DNA of 64,000 nucleotides from Glycomyces algeriensis (GCF_027622855.1 NZ_JAPZVR010000007.1:80296-144295), one strand, 5' to 3'; shown: positions 46,153 through 55,859, counted from the first letter of the stretch. Translations and numbers: made by a program. The notes: generated by a model from the letters alone, not told the origin.

Positions 46153-49100
46153 TTACTCCTCGGTGAGGTAGCCGCGGAGGTGGGCGGCGTTCACCGCGGC
46201 GGCGCGGCCGGCGACTTCGAGCTTCGCCATCGCGCGCGAGAGGTGCACGCTCACGGTCTTCTCCGAGATGTACAGCTCCGCACCGATCTGCCGGTTCGTG
46301 AGCCCGCGCGCCACCTGGCGCAGTACGGCGAGCTCGCGCGGGGTGAGCGGCGTCGTCGTCGGGACCGCCGCGTCCAGGCCCGCGCGCGCCGCGAGCGCGC
46401 ACAGCTCCTGCGCCAGCGGGGCCGCGCCCAGACGCAGCGCGGTCGCCTTCGCCTCGGTGAGCACCGCGAGGGCCTCCGCCCGCGCCTCGGTTCCCGGCAC
46501 TGCCAGCAGCGCCTCCACGAGCCGCCAGTGCGCAAGCGCCTGGCGGTACGGCTCGGCCCAGGTCCGGTCCTCCGGCACGGCGCCGTCGGCTCCGGCTTCG
46601 AACAGCGCCAAGGCTTCTGAGGCGACCGGGTCGCGCAGTGCGAGCTCCAGCCGCGCCTGCTCGTCCAGGTTCACCGCGAAGTCGACGGCGTCCGACGCTG
46701 GCTTCGATGGCGCCGCAGCCGATTCGGTGCCTTCACCGGTGACGGTGTTGCGGTAGTCGAACGCGGCGGCCGCCGCGCGCCACAGGGCCGGGTCGCCGTC
46801 GCCGTAGAGGCGCGACTCCTCGGCGTCGAGCTGGGCGACCCACGCCAGGCCCTCCGGGCCGAGCGTGCCGGACAGCGGGCGGCCGTGCTCGTTGAAGAAC
46901 CGGGCCCGCTCGGCCAGTCGCTCCCCCGCCGAGACGGCGTCCTTCGCGCCCGTCGCGTCACCCTCGCGGCGCAGCCGCTGGGCCAGGTCGGCGGCCGCGC
47001 CGACGCCCGCGGCGCACACCGAGACGCCCGCGAGGTAGTAGCCGCGCATGCGGGTCATCCGCTCGGTCGCGCGCTCGGCGCGGCGCAGCGCGTCCGCGGG
47101 GCGGCCGCGCCAGCGGTCGAGCTCGACGCCGCACAGCGACGCCAAAGCGAGCACCTGCCCGTCGAGCTGCCAGCGGTCGGCGAGGTAGTCGAGGCGGCGG
47201 TCGGCGGCGTCGAAGCGGCCGCGGGCGACGTCGACGAGGAGCACTGCGGCGGCGAGGCGGGTGAGGACGACGCCGGGCAGGACGCTGGAGGCCATCTCGC
47301 CGTTCACGTCGACCTCGTCCCAGCGGCCGATCATGTAGTTGGAGATGACCTGGCGCACGGCGGTCTCGAGGCCATAGCCGCTCCACTTGTCGCCGGTGCT
47401 GCGGGCGAGGTCCATGCCGCGGTTGAAGTGGGTGAGAGCCTCGGCGATGCGGGCGGCCTCGACCATGACGAGGCCGTTGTTGAAGTGGGCGCGCAGTTCG
47501 ACCTCGTGCCAGCACTTGCCGAGGACGAGGGCGCGGGCCTCGTCGTTGCGGACGACGGTCTCGGCGAGGGTCTGGCCGCCGCGGCGGAACGCGCCGATGC
47601 TGAGGGTGAGGATCGCGTCGGCCTTGGCGGCGAGGTGGCCCTCTTCGTCGTCGGCGGTACCGGCCGCGGTGACCGCGTCGGCGGTGGCGATGGCGCGGGC
47701 GCACCATTCGGCGGCCTCGTCGTACTTGCGGCTGTGGTAGACGGTGCGCGCGACGACGGCCTGGGCCCAGGCCTTGATGGTGTGCGGCTCGTCGTCCTTG
47801 ACCAGTTGCCATGCCTCCCAGGCGACCCGGTGGGCCTCCTGCTCGCCGCCCTCGATGGAGAGGAGGTGCTTGGCGTACTTGCGGCGGGTGTAGGCGCCTT
47901 GGAGGCGGTCGCCGGAGGCGTCGGCGAGGCGCACTGCGGCGGCCGAGTACGACTGGGCACGTTTGATCTCGCCCGAGGCCTCGGCGTTGGAGGCGGCGCG
48001 GACGGTGAGGCGCAGTTCGGTGAGGCCTTCGGGGCGCTTCTCGGCGGGGACCTTGCCGAAGAGGGTGAGCGCGCGCTCGAGGTGGAGGAGGGCTTCGGCG
48101 GGGGCGGCGAGTTCGACGGCTTCGTCTGCGGCGCGCACGGAGGCGGCGAGGGCGCAGGGGAGGTCGCCGGATTCGTGGGCGTGGTGGGCGAGCTCGGCCT
48201 CGGCGCCCTTGCCGTGGTCCTCGGCGAGGGATTCGGCGATCTTCTGGTGGTAGCGGATGCGTTCGCCCGGAAGGAGGTCGGTGTAGACGGCCTCACCGAG
48301 GAGGGCGTGGCGGAAGGCGTACGTGTCCGGGCTCTTCTGGACGATGATGCCGTGGGAGATCGCGGCGCGCAGGGCCTGGTCGAGTTCGCGTTCGTGGCGG
48401 AGGCCGTTCTCGTCGAGCATCGACCAGGCGGCGGCGTTCAGGCGCCGGTAGGTGAAGCGGCGGCCCATGACGGAGGCAAGCTGGACGACCTGCTTGGCCG
48501 CCTCGGGGAGGCGTTCGAGGCGCGCGAGGAGTACTTCGGCGAGTTCGAAGGTGACGGTGTGGGTCTCGGCGGCGGCCAGCTCTTCGGCGAGGAACGCGTT
48601 GCCCTCGGAGGCGGCGGCGATCTTGGAGACGGTCTCTTCGTCGAGCCCGGTGTTGAGTTCGCGCACGAAGTCGGCGGCGTGCTGGGCGTCGAACGGGTCG
48701 AGGTGGAGGCGCTGCACGGCGGGGAGGCGCACGAGTTCGGCGAGGAGGGGCCGGAGGGGGTGGCCGCGGTGGACGGCGTCGGCCCGGTAGGTGCCGAGGA
48801 TGAGGACGCGCTGCCCGGTGAGGCGGGAGGTGAGGAAGGCGAGGAGGTCGCGGCTGGAACGGTCGGCCCAGTGGAGGTCTTCGAGGGTGAGGACGAGCGG
48901 CTGCGCGGCGGAGAGGTCGGCGAGGGCGGCGTGGAAGGCCTCGAAGAGGCCGAGGCGGCCGAGGTCGCCTTCGGCGGGGGTGGGGTGGCCGGGGAGGAGG
49001 GGGCTGAGGCCGGGGTGGTTCTTGGCGAGGTCGGGGTTGTCGCGCGCGAGGGCGCCGACGATCTCGGCGAAGGGGAGGTAGGGGAGGGCGGAGTCGGCGG

Positions 49101-49308
49101 TGTCGAGGCAGTGGCCGGTGACGGTGAGGACACCGTCACCGGCGTTGTCGGTGAATTCGTGGAGGAGCCGGGTCTTCCCGACCCCCGCGTCGCCTGAGAC
49201 GAGGACCGTCGCCGGGCGCCCGCCGCGGGCGGCGTCGAGCGTCTCGCGGAGCGAGGCGAGTTCGGCGTCGCGGGCGAACAGGGGGAGGTCGGAACCCAGG
49301 CGCGGCAT
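46153..49308 (-). CDS. Large LuxR-family ATPase regulator (LAL type)
   Basis: A regulator of 1,051 residues. The N-terminal STAND-type ATPase has Walker A SGDAGVGKTRLLHEF (about 40-54) and Walker B LVLTLEDLHWAD. A long helical TPR-like middle follows, and the C-terminus is a LuxR helix-turn-helix (LTPRELAVLRQVARGLTNRQ through SVHLSRAMAKLEV). Such proteins act as ATP-dependent activators, often of metabolic clusters; the target here is unknown. ATG at 49308 is preferred because CATGAT ends seven bases before it; an ATG four codons upstream is possible. Confidence 0.93.
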   Translation of the reverse strand: MPRLGSDLPLFARDAELASLRETLDAARGGRPATVLVSGDAGVGKTRLLHEFTDNAGDGVLTVTGHCLDTADSALPYLPFAEIVGALARDNPDLAKNHPGLSPLLPGHPTPAEGDLGRLGLFEAFHAALADLSAAQPLVLTLEDLHWADRSSRDLLAFLTSRLTGQRVLILGTYRADAVHRGHPLRPLLAELVRLPAVQRLHLDPFDAQHAADFVRELNTGLDEETVSKIAAASEGNAFLAEELAAAETHTVTFELAEVLLARLERLPEAAKQVVQLASVMGRRFTYRRLNAAAWSMLDENGLRHERELDQALRAAISHGIIVQKSPDTYAFRHALLGEAVYTDLLPGERIRYHQKIAESLAEDHGKGAEAELAHHAHESGDLPCALAASVRAADEAVELAAPAEALLHLERALTLFGKVPAEKRPEGLTELRLTVRAASNAEASGEIKRAQSYSAAAVRLADASGDRLQGAYTRRKYAKHLLSIEGGEQEAHRVAWEAWQLVKDDEPHTIKAWAQAVVARTVYHSRKYDEAAEWCARAIATADAVTAAGTADDEEGHLAAKADAILTLSIGAFRRGGQTLAETVVRNDEARALVLGKCWHEVELRAHFNNGLVMVEAARIAEALTHFNRGMDLARSTGDKWSGYGLETAVRQVISNYMIGRWDEVDVNGEMASSVLPGVVLTRLAAAVLLVDVARGRFDAADRRLDYLADRWQLDGQVLALASLCGVELDRWRGRPADALRRAERATERMTRMRGYYLAGVSVCAAGVGAAADLAQRLRREGDATGAKDAVSAGERLAERARFFNEHGRPLSGTLGPEGLAWVAQLDAEESRLYGDGDPALWRAAAAAFDYRNTVTGEGTESAAAPSKPASDAVDFAVNLDEQARLELALRDPVASEALALFEAGADGAVPEDRTWAEPYRQALAHWRLVEALLAVPGTEARAEALAVLTEAKATALRLGAAPLAQELCALAARAGLDAAVPTTTPLTPRELAVLRQVARGLTNRQIGAELYISEKTVSVHLSRAMAKLEVAGRAAAVNAAHLRGYLTEE

Positions 49309-49348
49309 GTCAGCAATCATGACACGGGCCTACGACGTTCCGCGCCTG

Positions 49349-49588
49349 TCATTTCGCAGGCTGCACGCGGGCGGAGCCCCGTCCTCCGGTGGTCTCCTCG
49401 GTCCGCTCGCCGCGGCCGAGGGCCTTGGCGACGCGGGCCGCGAGGCCGTTGTGGCGGACGTGGTGACCGCTGCGGCGGGTGGCCTTCGCGGCGTTGACGA
49501 GCTCGCGGGCCTGGCGCTCGTTCTGGGCCTGCTTGATGAGCTCCTCGGAGCGGGCGTAGTGGAGGTAGTTGAGTTCGAAGTCGTTCAT
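49349..49588 (-). CDS. Small helical, basic protein, unknown function
   Basis: A 79-residue protein starting FELNYLHYARSEELIKQAQNERQARELV, a charged helix, with a basic tail. Short proteins of this style (a tyrosine-rich first turn, then a basic helix) are common in actinobacteria as unnamed genes. GAAGGAAA precedes the ATG. It lies 40 bases upstream of the LuxR gene on the same strand. Confidence 0.65.
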   Translation of the reverse strand: MNDFELNYLHYARSEELIKQAQNERQARELVNAAKATRRSGHHVRHNGLAARVAKALGRGERTEETTGGRGSARVQPAK

Positions 49589-49656
49589 TTGGTTTCCTTC
49601 GGTGTCGTCGGCCGGATTTTCCGGCCTGACACCAATGCTCCGGCTGAGGCCGGGCC

Positions 49657-49720
49657 GGGGGCATCAGGTGTCCGCGTCGGGCGGGGCCTTACCCGCCTTA
49701 GTTTCGGGCCCGATGCCCCC
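49657..49720 (-). terminator. Stem-loop after the MMPL gene
   Basis: GGGGGCATC (49657-49665) pairs with GATGCCCCC (49712-49720), enclosing a second stem GGGCGGG/CCCGCC. It follows the MMPL stop. GGGGCCTTACCCG occurs both here and inside the last codons of the MMPL gene. Confidence 0.45.
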
Positions 49721-49728
49721 GCAGTCCC

Positions 49729-51810
49729 TTACTTTCGGCTGAGGGGCCTTACCCGGGAGAGCCGCGAGGGCCACCAGACGGCCCGGCCGAGGTCGAAGGT
49801 GAGGGCCGGGACCAGGAGCGAGCGGACGATGACCGTGTCGAGGAGCACCCCGAAGGCGACGACGAACGCGATCTGCGCGAGGAACAGGATCGGGAGGACC
49901 GCGAGCGCCGAGAACGTCGCCGCGAGCACCACGCCGGCCGAGGTGATGACCCCGCCGGTGGCGACCAGGCCCCGCAGCGTCCCGGCCCTGGTGCCGAGCC
50001 GCGCCGACTCCTCGCGGACCCGGGTCATCAGGAAGATGTTGTAGTCGATGCCCAGGGCCACCAGGAACACGAACCCGAACAGGACCACGGTGGGGTCGGC
50101 GCCGGGGAACCCGAAGAGGTGGTTGAAGACCAGCGCCGAGACGCCCATCGTGGCGCCGAAGGAGAGCACGACGGTGGCGGTGAGCAGCAGCGGTGCGAGG
50201 ATCGACCGCAGCAGCAGCATGAGCACGCCGAGGATGACGGCGAGCACGATCGGGATGATGACGGCCCGGTCCCTTTCGGAGGTCTCGAGCGTGTCGAGCT
50301 GGATCGCGGTGGGGCCGCCGACCTTCGCGTCGGCGCCGTCGACGGCGTGCACCGTGTCGCGCAGGCGCTCCACAGTGCTCATTGCGGCGTCGCTGTCCGG
50401 CGCGTCCTCCAGCACCGCGTCGATCTCCACGAGCCCTTCGGCTTCGACGACCTGGCCTGAGGCATCGGTCTTCGGGGCGACCTCGGCGACGCCGTCCACT
50501 TCGGCCGCGGCGAGGACCGCGTCGAGCGCGTCGGCGTTCGCGATGATCACCGCGGGCGCGCCCGAGCCGGCCGGGAAGTGCTCGGCGAGGACCTCCTGAC
50601 CGGCGACGGAGTCCACTTCGGTGAGGAACACGTCGGTCTGCGCGGTGCCGTCCGCCTTGAGCTGCACCATGAACGCGGCGGCGATGACCAGGCCCGCGGC
50701 CGTGGTCATCCACACGACGCGGGGGCGGCGGGCGACGAGACCCGCGACCGAGGACCACAGGCGGGAGCGGCCCGCACCCTTGCCGGCCGCGGTGCGGCGC
50801 GGCCAGAACGCGGCCCGCCCGAACAGCGCGAGCACCGCCGGGAGGAACGTCACCGCGGCCAGGAACGCCGCGCCGATCCCGATGGCCGCCACCGGACCCA
50901 GGCCCCGGTTCGACTCCAGCTGGCTGAACAGCAGGCACAGCACGCCGAGGATGACCGTGCCCGCCGAGGCGGCGATCGGCTCGATCGTGGCGCGCAGGGC
51001 CTTGCGCACGGCGGCGAAGCGGTCGGCGCCGCTGATGAGCTCCTCGCGGAACCGGGCCACGAGCAGCAGCGCGTAGTCGGTCGCCGCGCCGAACACGAGG
51101 ATGAAGAGGATGCCCTGGCTCTGGCCGTTGAGGTCGATCGCGCCCGCGTCGGCGAGGACGTAGACCGCGGCGCTGGCGGCGGCGAGCGCGAACCCGCAGG
51201 AGAGCAGCACGAGCAGCGGCAGGAGCGGAGAGCGGTAGACGAGCACGAGGATGACGGCGACGACGGCGGCGGCCACGAGCAGCAGCAGGCCGTCCACTCC
51301 GGCGAAGGCCTCGCCGAGGTCGGCGCCGAGCGCGGCCTGGCCGGTGACGAGCACTTCGAGGCCCTCGGGACGGTCGGTGTCGAGGAGTGTCCGGATCTCC
51401 TCGACCGCGGCGGCGTCGTCCTCGGCGTCGATGAGGACGATGAGCTGTGCGGCTTCGGGCGGGGTCTCGGCTGAGGGCTGCGGCGGGATCGGCGGCCCGG
51501 CGTTGAACTCGAAGTCGGCCAAGGCGGCGCTGGCGGTCTCGAGGTAGGCGAGGTCGGCCTCGGTGAGGCCGCCGGGGCGTTCGGCGACGATGATCGCGGG
51601 CGTCGCGTCGGTCTCGTCGAAGGCGGCCCGCAACTCGTTGACCTCGGTCGACTCGGCGGTGGACGGCAGGAACGCGGAGCCGTCGTTGGAGGCGACCTCG
51701 CTGAGCTTGCCGGCGAACGGGCCGGCGAAGGCGCCGATGGCGAGCCAGGCGAGGGCCAGCAGGGCGGGTATCAGCCAGCGCAGCCGGGGTACGGGTCGGT
51801 CGGGGGCCAT
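49729..51810 (-). CDS. MMPL family transporter
   Basis: A 693-residue RND-type exporter with twelve helices: one near the N-terminus, an external domain (about 40-170), five helices, then the same pattern again. GAATDYALLLVARFREE and GIDYNIFLMTRVREES are the paired Asp-Tyr motifs of proton-driven MMPL transporters. AGGAG precedes the ATG. It is divergent from a MarR regulator, with a palindrome between them, so the pair is a typical regulated drug or lipid exporter. Confidence 0.93.
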   Translation of the reverse strand: MAPDRPVPRLRWLIPALLALAWLAIGAFAGPFAGKLSEVASNDGSAFLPSTAESTEVNELRAAFDETDATPAIIVAERPGGLTEADLAYLETASAALADFEFNAGPPIPPQPSAETPPEAAQLIVLIDAEDDAAAVEEIRTLLDTDRPEGLEVLVTGQAALGADLGEAFAGVDGLLLLVAAAVVAVILVLVYRSPLLPLLVLLSCGFALAAASAAVYVLADAGAIDLNGQSQGILFILVFGAATDYALLLVARFREELISGADRFAAVRKALRATIEPIAASAGTVILGVLCLLFSQLESNRGLGPVAAIGIGAAFLAAVTFLPAVLALFGRAAFWPRRTAAGKGAGRSRLWSSVAGLVARRPRVVWMTTAAGLVIAAAFMVQLKADGTAQTDVFLTEVDSVAGQEVLAEHFPAGSGAPAVIIANADALDAVLAAAEVDGVAEVAPKTDASGQVVEAEGLVEIDAVLEDAPDSDAAMSTVERLRDTVHAVDGADAKVGGPTAIQLDTLETSERDRAVIIPIVLAVILGVLMLLLRSILAPLLLTATVVLSFGATMGVSALVFNHLFGFPGADPTVVLFGFVFLVALGIDYNIFLMTRVREESARLGTRAGTLRGLVATGGVITSAGVVLAATFSALAVLPILFLAQIAFVVAFGVLLDTVIVRSLLVPALTFDLGRAVWWPSRLSRVRPLSRK

Positions 51811-51851
51811 GTGCGGGTCTCCTCGCGTGCTCGTGGTGATTCCACGTCAGG

Positions 51852-51872
51852 ATAGTTCGATGATCGAAGTAT
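51852..51872. promoter_or_regulatory. 21-bp MarR operator candidate
   Basis: ATA-g-TTCGAT-g-ATCGAA-g-TAT is symmetrical about 51862 except for one pair. It lies in the 100-base gap between the divergent MMPL and marR genes, in position to control both. Confidence 0.75.
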
Positions 51873-51914
51873 TAAACGGAGGCGTGGCCGGGATCATGGG
51901 GGATGATGGGTCGC

Positions 51915-52415
51915 ATGACCGATACCGGCGACGAGCGGGAGCTCACCGACCTCGACCTCACCCGTCTGCTGCAGACGCTGACGGTCGAGTCCGATCGGTA
52001 CGCGGAGCGGTTCGGCGTGCGGCACGGCCTGCACCGCACCGACGTGAACGCGCTCGCGCTGATCCTGGACGCGGCCCGCCGCGGTGACCCCATGTCCCCC
52101 ACCGTCCTCGCCCGTGCACTGCGGTTGAGCCCTTCGGCGACGACCTCGCTCATCGACCGGCTCGAGGCGCTCGGGCACGTGGAGCGGACCCGCCCGGCCG
52201 GGGACCGCCGCCGGGTCGCCCTCGTGGTGCCCGAAGCGGCCCTTGAGGAGGGGCGGCGCATGTTCGTGCCGCTCGCGGCCGCGTTCGCGGAGGCGTGGAC
52301 CGCTTTCGACGCGGCCGAGCGCGAGGTCGTGGCGCGGTTCCTGGAGGTGAGCACGGAGGCGATGCGGGAGGTCGGCGCCGATTGGGGTCACGAGGGTCCC
52401 CAGCGCCGCCGGTAG
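51915..52415 (+). CDS. MarR family transcriptional regulator
   Basis: A 166-residue winged-helix dimer. MSPTVLARALRLSPSATTSLIDRLEALGHVERT is the DNA-binding core (shown in outline), followed by the wing RPAGDRRRVALV. It probably represses itself and the divergent MMPL exporter through the palindrome at 51852-51872. ATGs at 51903 and 51906 are equally possible starts. Its 3' end overlaps that of the photolyase gene by 28 bases. Confidence 0.92.
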   Translation: MTDTGDERELTDLDLTRLLQTLTVESDRYAERFGVRHGLHRTDVNALALILDAARRGDPMSPTVLARALRLSPSATTSLIDRLEALGHVERTRPAGDRRRVALVVPEAALEEGRRMFVPLAAAFAEAWTAFDAAEREVVARFLEVSTEAMREVGADWGHEGPQRRR

Positions 52416-53593
52416 TCGCCTTCGGGATCGTACCGATCGGCCTGCCGGGCGTGGTTGAACCCGCGGTTCGGCCGGGTGTCGTTGCCGGTGCCCGCGGTCC
52501 ACTGCCAGTTCCCCCAGTTGTTCGCCTCGTCGAGGTCGACGAGGTGGCGGGCGAACCAGGCGGCGCCGTCGCGCCAGTCGAGACCGAGGGTCTTGACGAG
52601 GTATCCGGCGCAGATGAGCCGCGCGCGGTTGGGCATCCAGCCTTCGGCGAGGAGCTGGCGCATGCCGGCGTCGACGATGTCGACCCCGGTGGTCGCGGCC
52701 TGCCAGGCGGCGAGGGCGGTGAGGTCGGCCGCCCACTCGGCCCCCCACACATCTCGGGCACCGCGGCGGTACGGGGTGTCGGTGAGCGCCGGGAACGCGT
52801 GCAGGACTTGGCGGTGGAAGTCGCGCCAGCAGAGCTGCCTGACGAACGGTTCGGGTACGCGCGGGTCGGTCGCGAACGTCCGGGCCGAGAGGCAGCCGAG
52901 GGCCAGGTGGGCGCTGAGGCGGGAGGTGCGGTCGGCGGCGAGCTCGTCGCGCCGGTCGCCGTAGTCGCCCGCGCTCGGGGCCCACTCGTCGAGCCGGGTG
53001 AGGGCCGCGCGTTCGCCGCCGGCGGGCAGGTCCGGTGCGGTCCCTTCGGGTTCGGGCAGATCGTCACTGCCGGGAAAGTCCGCGGGGAGATGCAGGCGGC
53101 CGGGTTCGGGGGCTTCGTCGCGCCACCGCGTCTGCGACCAGGCGCGCCAGTACGGGGTGAAGACCTTGTAGTGGTCGCCGCCGCCGCTGGGCAGGAGCCG
53201 GCCGGGCTCGACCACGGAGGGCCCGGCGGTCAGGGTGAACGTGATCCGTTCGCGTTCGCAGGCCGCGGCGAGGGCTTCGCGCAGCCCGGTCTCGAAGCGG
53301 CCCACGTCGTCCGCGCACACGACCGCGTCGGCGCCGGTCTCGGCGCGCACCCGCATCACCTGATCCACCGTGGGGCCCCGGCGCACGGCCAGGTCGCCGC
53401 CGAGCGCGTGGAGGGAACGCCGCAGGTCGGCGAGCGCGTCGAGCAGGAAGCGGCGGCGGTTCAGGTTGGAGGCCCGCGCGGGGTCGTCCACGTACAGCGG
53501 CACGACCCGGTCGGCGGTGGCGGCCTCGGCGAGCGCCGGGTTGTCGTGCACGCGCAGGTCACCGGTGAACAGCAGGAGTGCGGTGGCGGGCAT
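52388..53593 (-). CDS. Deoxyribodipyrimidine photolyase
   Basis: A 401-residue cryptochrome/photolyase family protein. The N-terminal antenna domain (ALLLFTGDLRVHDNPAL) is followed by the FAD domain with SRLSAHLALGCLSAR, WRDFHRQVL, GMRQLLAEGWMPNRARLICAGYLVK and DLDEANNWGNWQW. It repairs cyclobutane dimers with blue light. GGGAG lies six bases before the ATG at 53593. It is somewhat short but all FAD blocks are present. Confidence 0.93.
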   Translation of the reverse strand: MPATALLLFTGDLRVHDNPALAEAATADRVVPLYVDDPARASNLNRRRFLLDALADLRRSLHALGGDLAVRRGPTVDQVMRVRAETGADAVVCADDVGRFETGLREALAAACERERITFTLTAGPSVVEPGRLLPSGGGDHYKVFTPYWRAWSQTRWRDEAPEPGRLHLPADFPGSDDLPEPEGTAPDLPAGGERAALTRLDEWAPSAGDYGDRRDELAADRTSRLSAHLALGCLSARTFATDPRVPEPFVRQLCWRDFHRQVLHAFPALTDTPYRRGARDVWGAEWAADLTALAAWQAATTGVDIVDAGMRQLLAEGWMPNRARLICAGYLVKTLGLDWRDGAAWFARHLVDLDEANNWGNWQWTAGTGNDTRPNRGFNHARQADRYDPEGDYRRRWGPS

Positions 53594-53652
53594 GTCGGCT
53601 CCCAACGTTCCGGGGGGCCGTCCATTGCGGACGACCCCCGGGAGCGTATCGG

Positions 53653-54279
53653 TCAGGGCATCAGGACCGAGTCGATCAGGTACACCGTGGCGTTGGCGGT
53701 CTGCACGTTCCCGCAGACCACGGCCGCCGAGTCGTTGACCGTGAAGTCCTCGCCCGAGCCGGCCACCGTCAGCGTTTCACCCTGGAGGGTGGTGTGCTCG
53801 CCCGCGAGCGCTTCGGGAGCGAGCTCGCCGGCGACGACGTGGTACGTGAGGATGCCGGTCAGCATCTCCTGGTCGGCGAGGACCGCGTTGAGGTCGGCCT
53901 CCGGGATCGCGGCGAACGCACTGTTGACCGGCGCGAACACGGTGATGTCCTCAGCGGTGTTGAGCGTGTCGACCAGGTCCGCCTCGGTCACCGCAGTGAC
54001 CAGTGTGGACAGTTCCGGGTTGTTGCTCGCGGCGGTCGCGACCGGGTCGTCGGCCATGCCGGCGAAGCTGCCCTCGCCGTCGGCCGGGACGGCCGAACAC
54101 GCCGCGCCGAACTCGCCCGCCATCTCCGCGGTCGTCTCCTCCTCGGCCATGGTCTCCTCAGTGGAGGTGGTCTCGTCGGCGGCGTCGTCACTGCCGCCGT
54201 CGGAGCAGGCGGACATGGTGATGGCGAATCCGGCGGCCGCGGCCAGGGCTCCGGCGCGGGTCAGGAATCGAGTGTTCAT
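53653..54279 (-). CDS. Fasciclin (FAS1) lipoprotein, MPT83/MPT70-like
   Basis: A 208-residue surface lipoprotein. The lipobox TMSAC places the lipidated Cys at 25, followed by an acidic Ser/Thr/Glu linker. The FAS1 domain matches mycobacterial MPT83/MPT70 closely in my recollection: DPVATAASNNPELSTL, VDTLN, TVFAPVNSAF, ILTYHVVAGE and ANATVYLIDSVLMP at the very end. Two further cysteines (AACSAV and VVCGNV) can form the disulfide of those proteins. Probably cotranscribed with the molybdopterin oxidoreductase, 55 bases upstream. Confidence 0.92.
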   Translation of the reverse strand: MNTRFLTRAGALAAAAGFAITMSACSDGGSDDAADETTSTEETMAEEETTAEMAGEFGAACSAVPADGEGSFAGMADDPVATAASNNPELSTLVTAVTEADLVDTLNTAEDITVFAPVNSAFAAIPEADLNAVLADQEMLTGILTYHVVAGELAPEALAGEHTTLQGETLTVAGSGEDFTVNDSAAVVCGNVQTANATVYLIDSVLMP

Positions 54280-54334
54280 GGGACTTGCCTCTCTCATCGG
54301 ATGCCGGGGGCGGTCGCCCGCGGCGGTGTGCGGT

Positions 54335-55825
54335 CTATGCGGCGGTGACGACGACCGAGTGCCAGCCGGTCGCACCGTCGGGGAAGGGCGTGACGCGCTC
54401 GGCGGTCTGGGTGTCGCCCACGCTGTCGGTGGCGCGGGCCTCCAACTTGTGGCGCCCGGGTTCGGCGTCCCACTCCCACAGCCACTGGCGCCACGTGTCG
54501 GGGCCGATGACGGGGGCGAGTTCGGCGTCCGCCCAAGGGCCTTCGTCGACGCGGACTTCGACGCGCTCGATGCCGCGTTGCTGGGCCCAGGCGACGCCGG
54601 CGACCGCGGTGCGCCCGGTGCCGATGGTCTTGAGGGGCTTGGGGGTGTCGATGCGCGAGAACGTCTTGATGGGCGCTTCGGCGGCCCAGTCGCGGCGGAC
54701 CCAGTACGGGTCGAAGTCGGCGAACGAGGCGAGCTCGATCTCCACGAGCCACTTGGTGGCCGACACGTACCCGTACAGGCCGGGGACGATCATGCGCACG
54801 GGGAAGCCGTGTTCGATCGGGAGCGGCTCGCCGTTCATGCCGACCGCGATCAGGGCGTCGCGTCCGTCGGTGCAGGCGCTGTGGGGGGTCCCGGCGGTCC
54901 AGCCGTCGTGCGAGCGGCCGACCACCTGGTCGGCGCCCGGCTGGACGCCGGCCTCCTCGAGCAGCTCGGCCAGGGGGACGCCGAGCCACCGGGCGTTGCC
55001 GGCGAGGGTGCCGCCGACCTCGTTGGAGACGCAGGAGATCGTGATCTCCCGTTCCACCAGGTCGCGGTCGAGGAGGTCCCGGTAACTGAACTCGAGCGGC
55101 CGGTCGACGCGCCCGGTGACGCGCAGGGTGTAGTCGTCGGGGAGGACCTGCGGCAGCACGAGGGCGGTGTCGACGCGGTAGAACTCGGCGTTCGGCGTCA
55201 GGTAGGAGGTGAGGCCCTCGACGTCGAGGCCTTCACCGGCCGGGCCGGCGTCCACCGGTTCCGGCAGCCGGACGGCGCCGCGGGCGGTCTCGACTTCCCC
55301 CGTCCCGCCCAGGCGCCATCCGGCCGCGCCCATCACGCCCGCCCCCGCGAGGGCGAGCAGGACCCCTCTCCGGTCGACGACGCGTCCAGACGCGCCGATG
55401 CTCTGCGGGCGGCGGTAGAGCAGCCCCAGCACGAGCGCGCCGGCGGCGGCGCCGACCAGCGAGGGCAGGACCCAGGCCGCTGCGGCCGCGGGCCGGGAGA
55501 GGGCGGCAGCCGCTCCCGTCGCGCCGAGCAGCGCCAGGGCCGTGTAGCCGACCGCGATCCGGCGGCGTGCGAGCACGCCGACCAGGGCCGCGGCGGCCGC
55601 GAGTGCGAGTCCGATCCCGATGAACAGCACCAGCTTGTCGTAGAAGCCGAACGTGCGGATCGCGAACGCCTTCACCGGCTCAGGGGTGGCGTCGACCATG
55701 ACCGCGCCGACGGCGGCGAGCGGCGCGCTGCCGGGGGCGACCGCCGCGGCGGCCAGTTGGGCCGCGGCGACGGCCACGCCCGCGCAGGCGAGGCCCGCGA
55801 GTGCTGCGATCGGTTTGCCGTTCAT
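54335..55825 (-). CDS. Membrane-anchored molybdopterin (sulfite oxidase-like) oxidoreductase
   Basis: A 496-residue protein. Four or five N-terminal helices (residues 1-165) are followed by an external SUOX-fold domain. ITISCVSNEVGGTLAGNARW holds the Cys that ligates Mo, and GFPVRMIVPGLYGYVSATKW is the cofactor-binding block; a C-terminal Ig-like dimerisation domain follows. Substrate may be sulfite, methionine sulfoxide or another oxide. The ATG at 55825 lies seven bases after CCGAAT of the SigK-type promoter at 55833-55859. Confidence 0.9.
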   Translation of the reverse strand: MNGKPIAALAGLACAGVAVAAAQLAAAAVAPGSAPLAAVGAVMVDATPEPVKAFAIRTFGFYDKLVLFIGIGLALAAAAALVGVLARRRIAVGYTALALLGATGAAAALSRPAAAAAWVLPSLVGAAAGALVLGLLYRRPQSIGASGRVVDRRGVLLALAGAGVMGAAGWRLGGTGEVETARGAVRLPEPVDAGPAGEGLDVEGLTSYLTPNAEFYRVDTALVLPQVLPDDYTLRVTGRVDRPLEFSYRDLLDRDLVEREITISCVSNEVGGTLAGNARWLGVPLAELLEEAGVQPGADQVVGRSHDGWTAGTPHSACTDGRDALIAVGMNGEPLPIEHGFPVRMIVPGLYGYVSATKWLVEIELASFADFDPYWVRRDWAAEAPIKTFSRIDTPKPLKTIGTGRTAVAGVAWAQQRGIERVEVRVDEGPWADAELAPVIGPDTWRQWLWEWDAEPGRHKLEARATDSVGDTQTAERVTPFPDGATGWHSVVVTAA

Positions 55826-55832
55826 GCCCCGT

Positions 55833-55859
55833 ATTCGGGGCCGGGGTCCGAGCGGATGG
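55833..55859 (-). promoter_or_regulatory. SigK-type promoter of the molybdopterin oxidoreductase
   Basis: On the minus strand, CCATCC (55859-55854), 15 bases, then CCGAAT (55838-55833), seven bases before the start codon. This equals the mycobacterial SigK consensus as I recall it. Confidence 0.75.

Noticed and set aside
46885-49197. 770-codon open frame opposite the LuxR-type regulator
   Set aside because: Glu/Gly/Val-rich antisense shadow; the minus strand has clear ATPase and LuxR motifs throughout.
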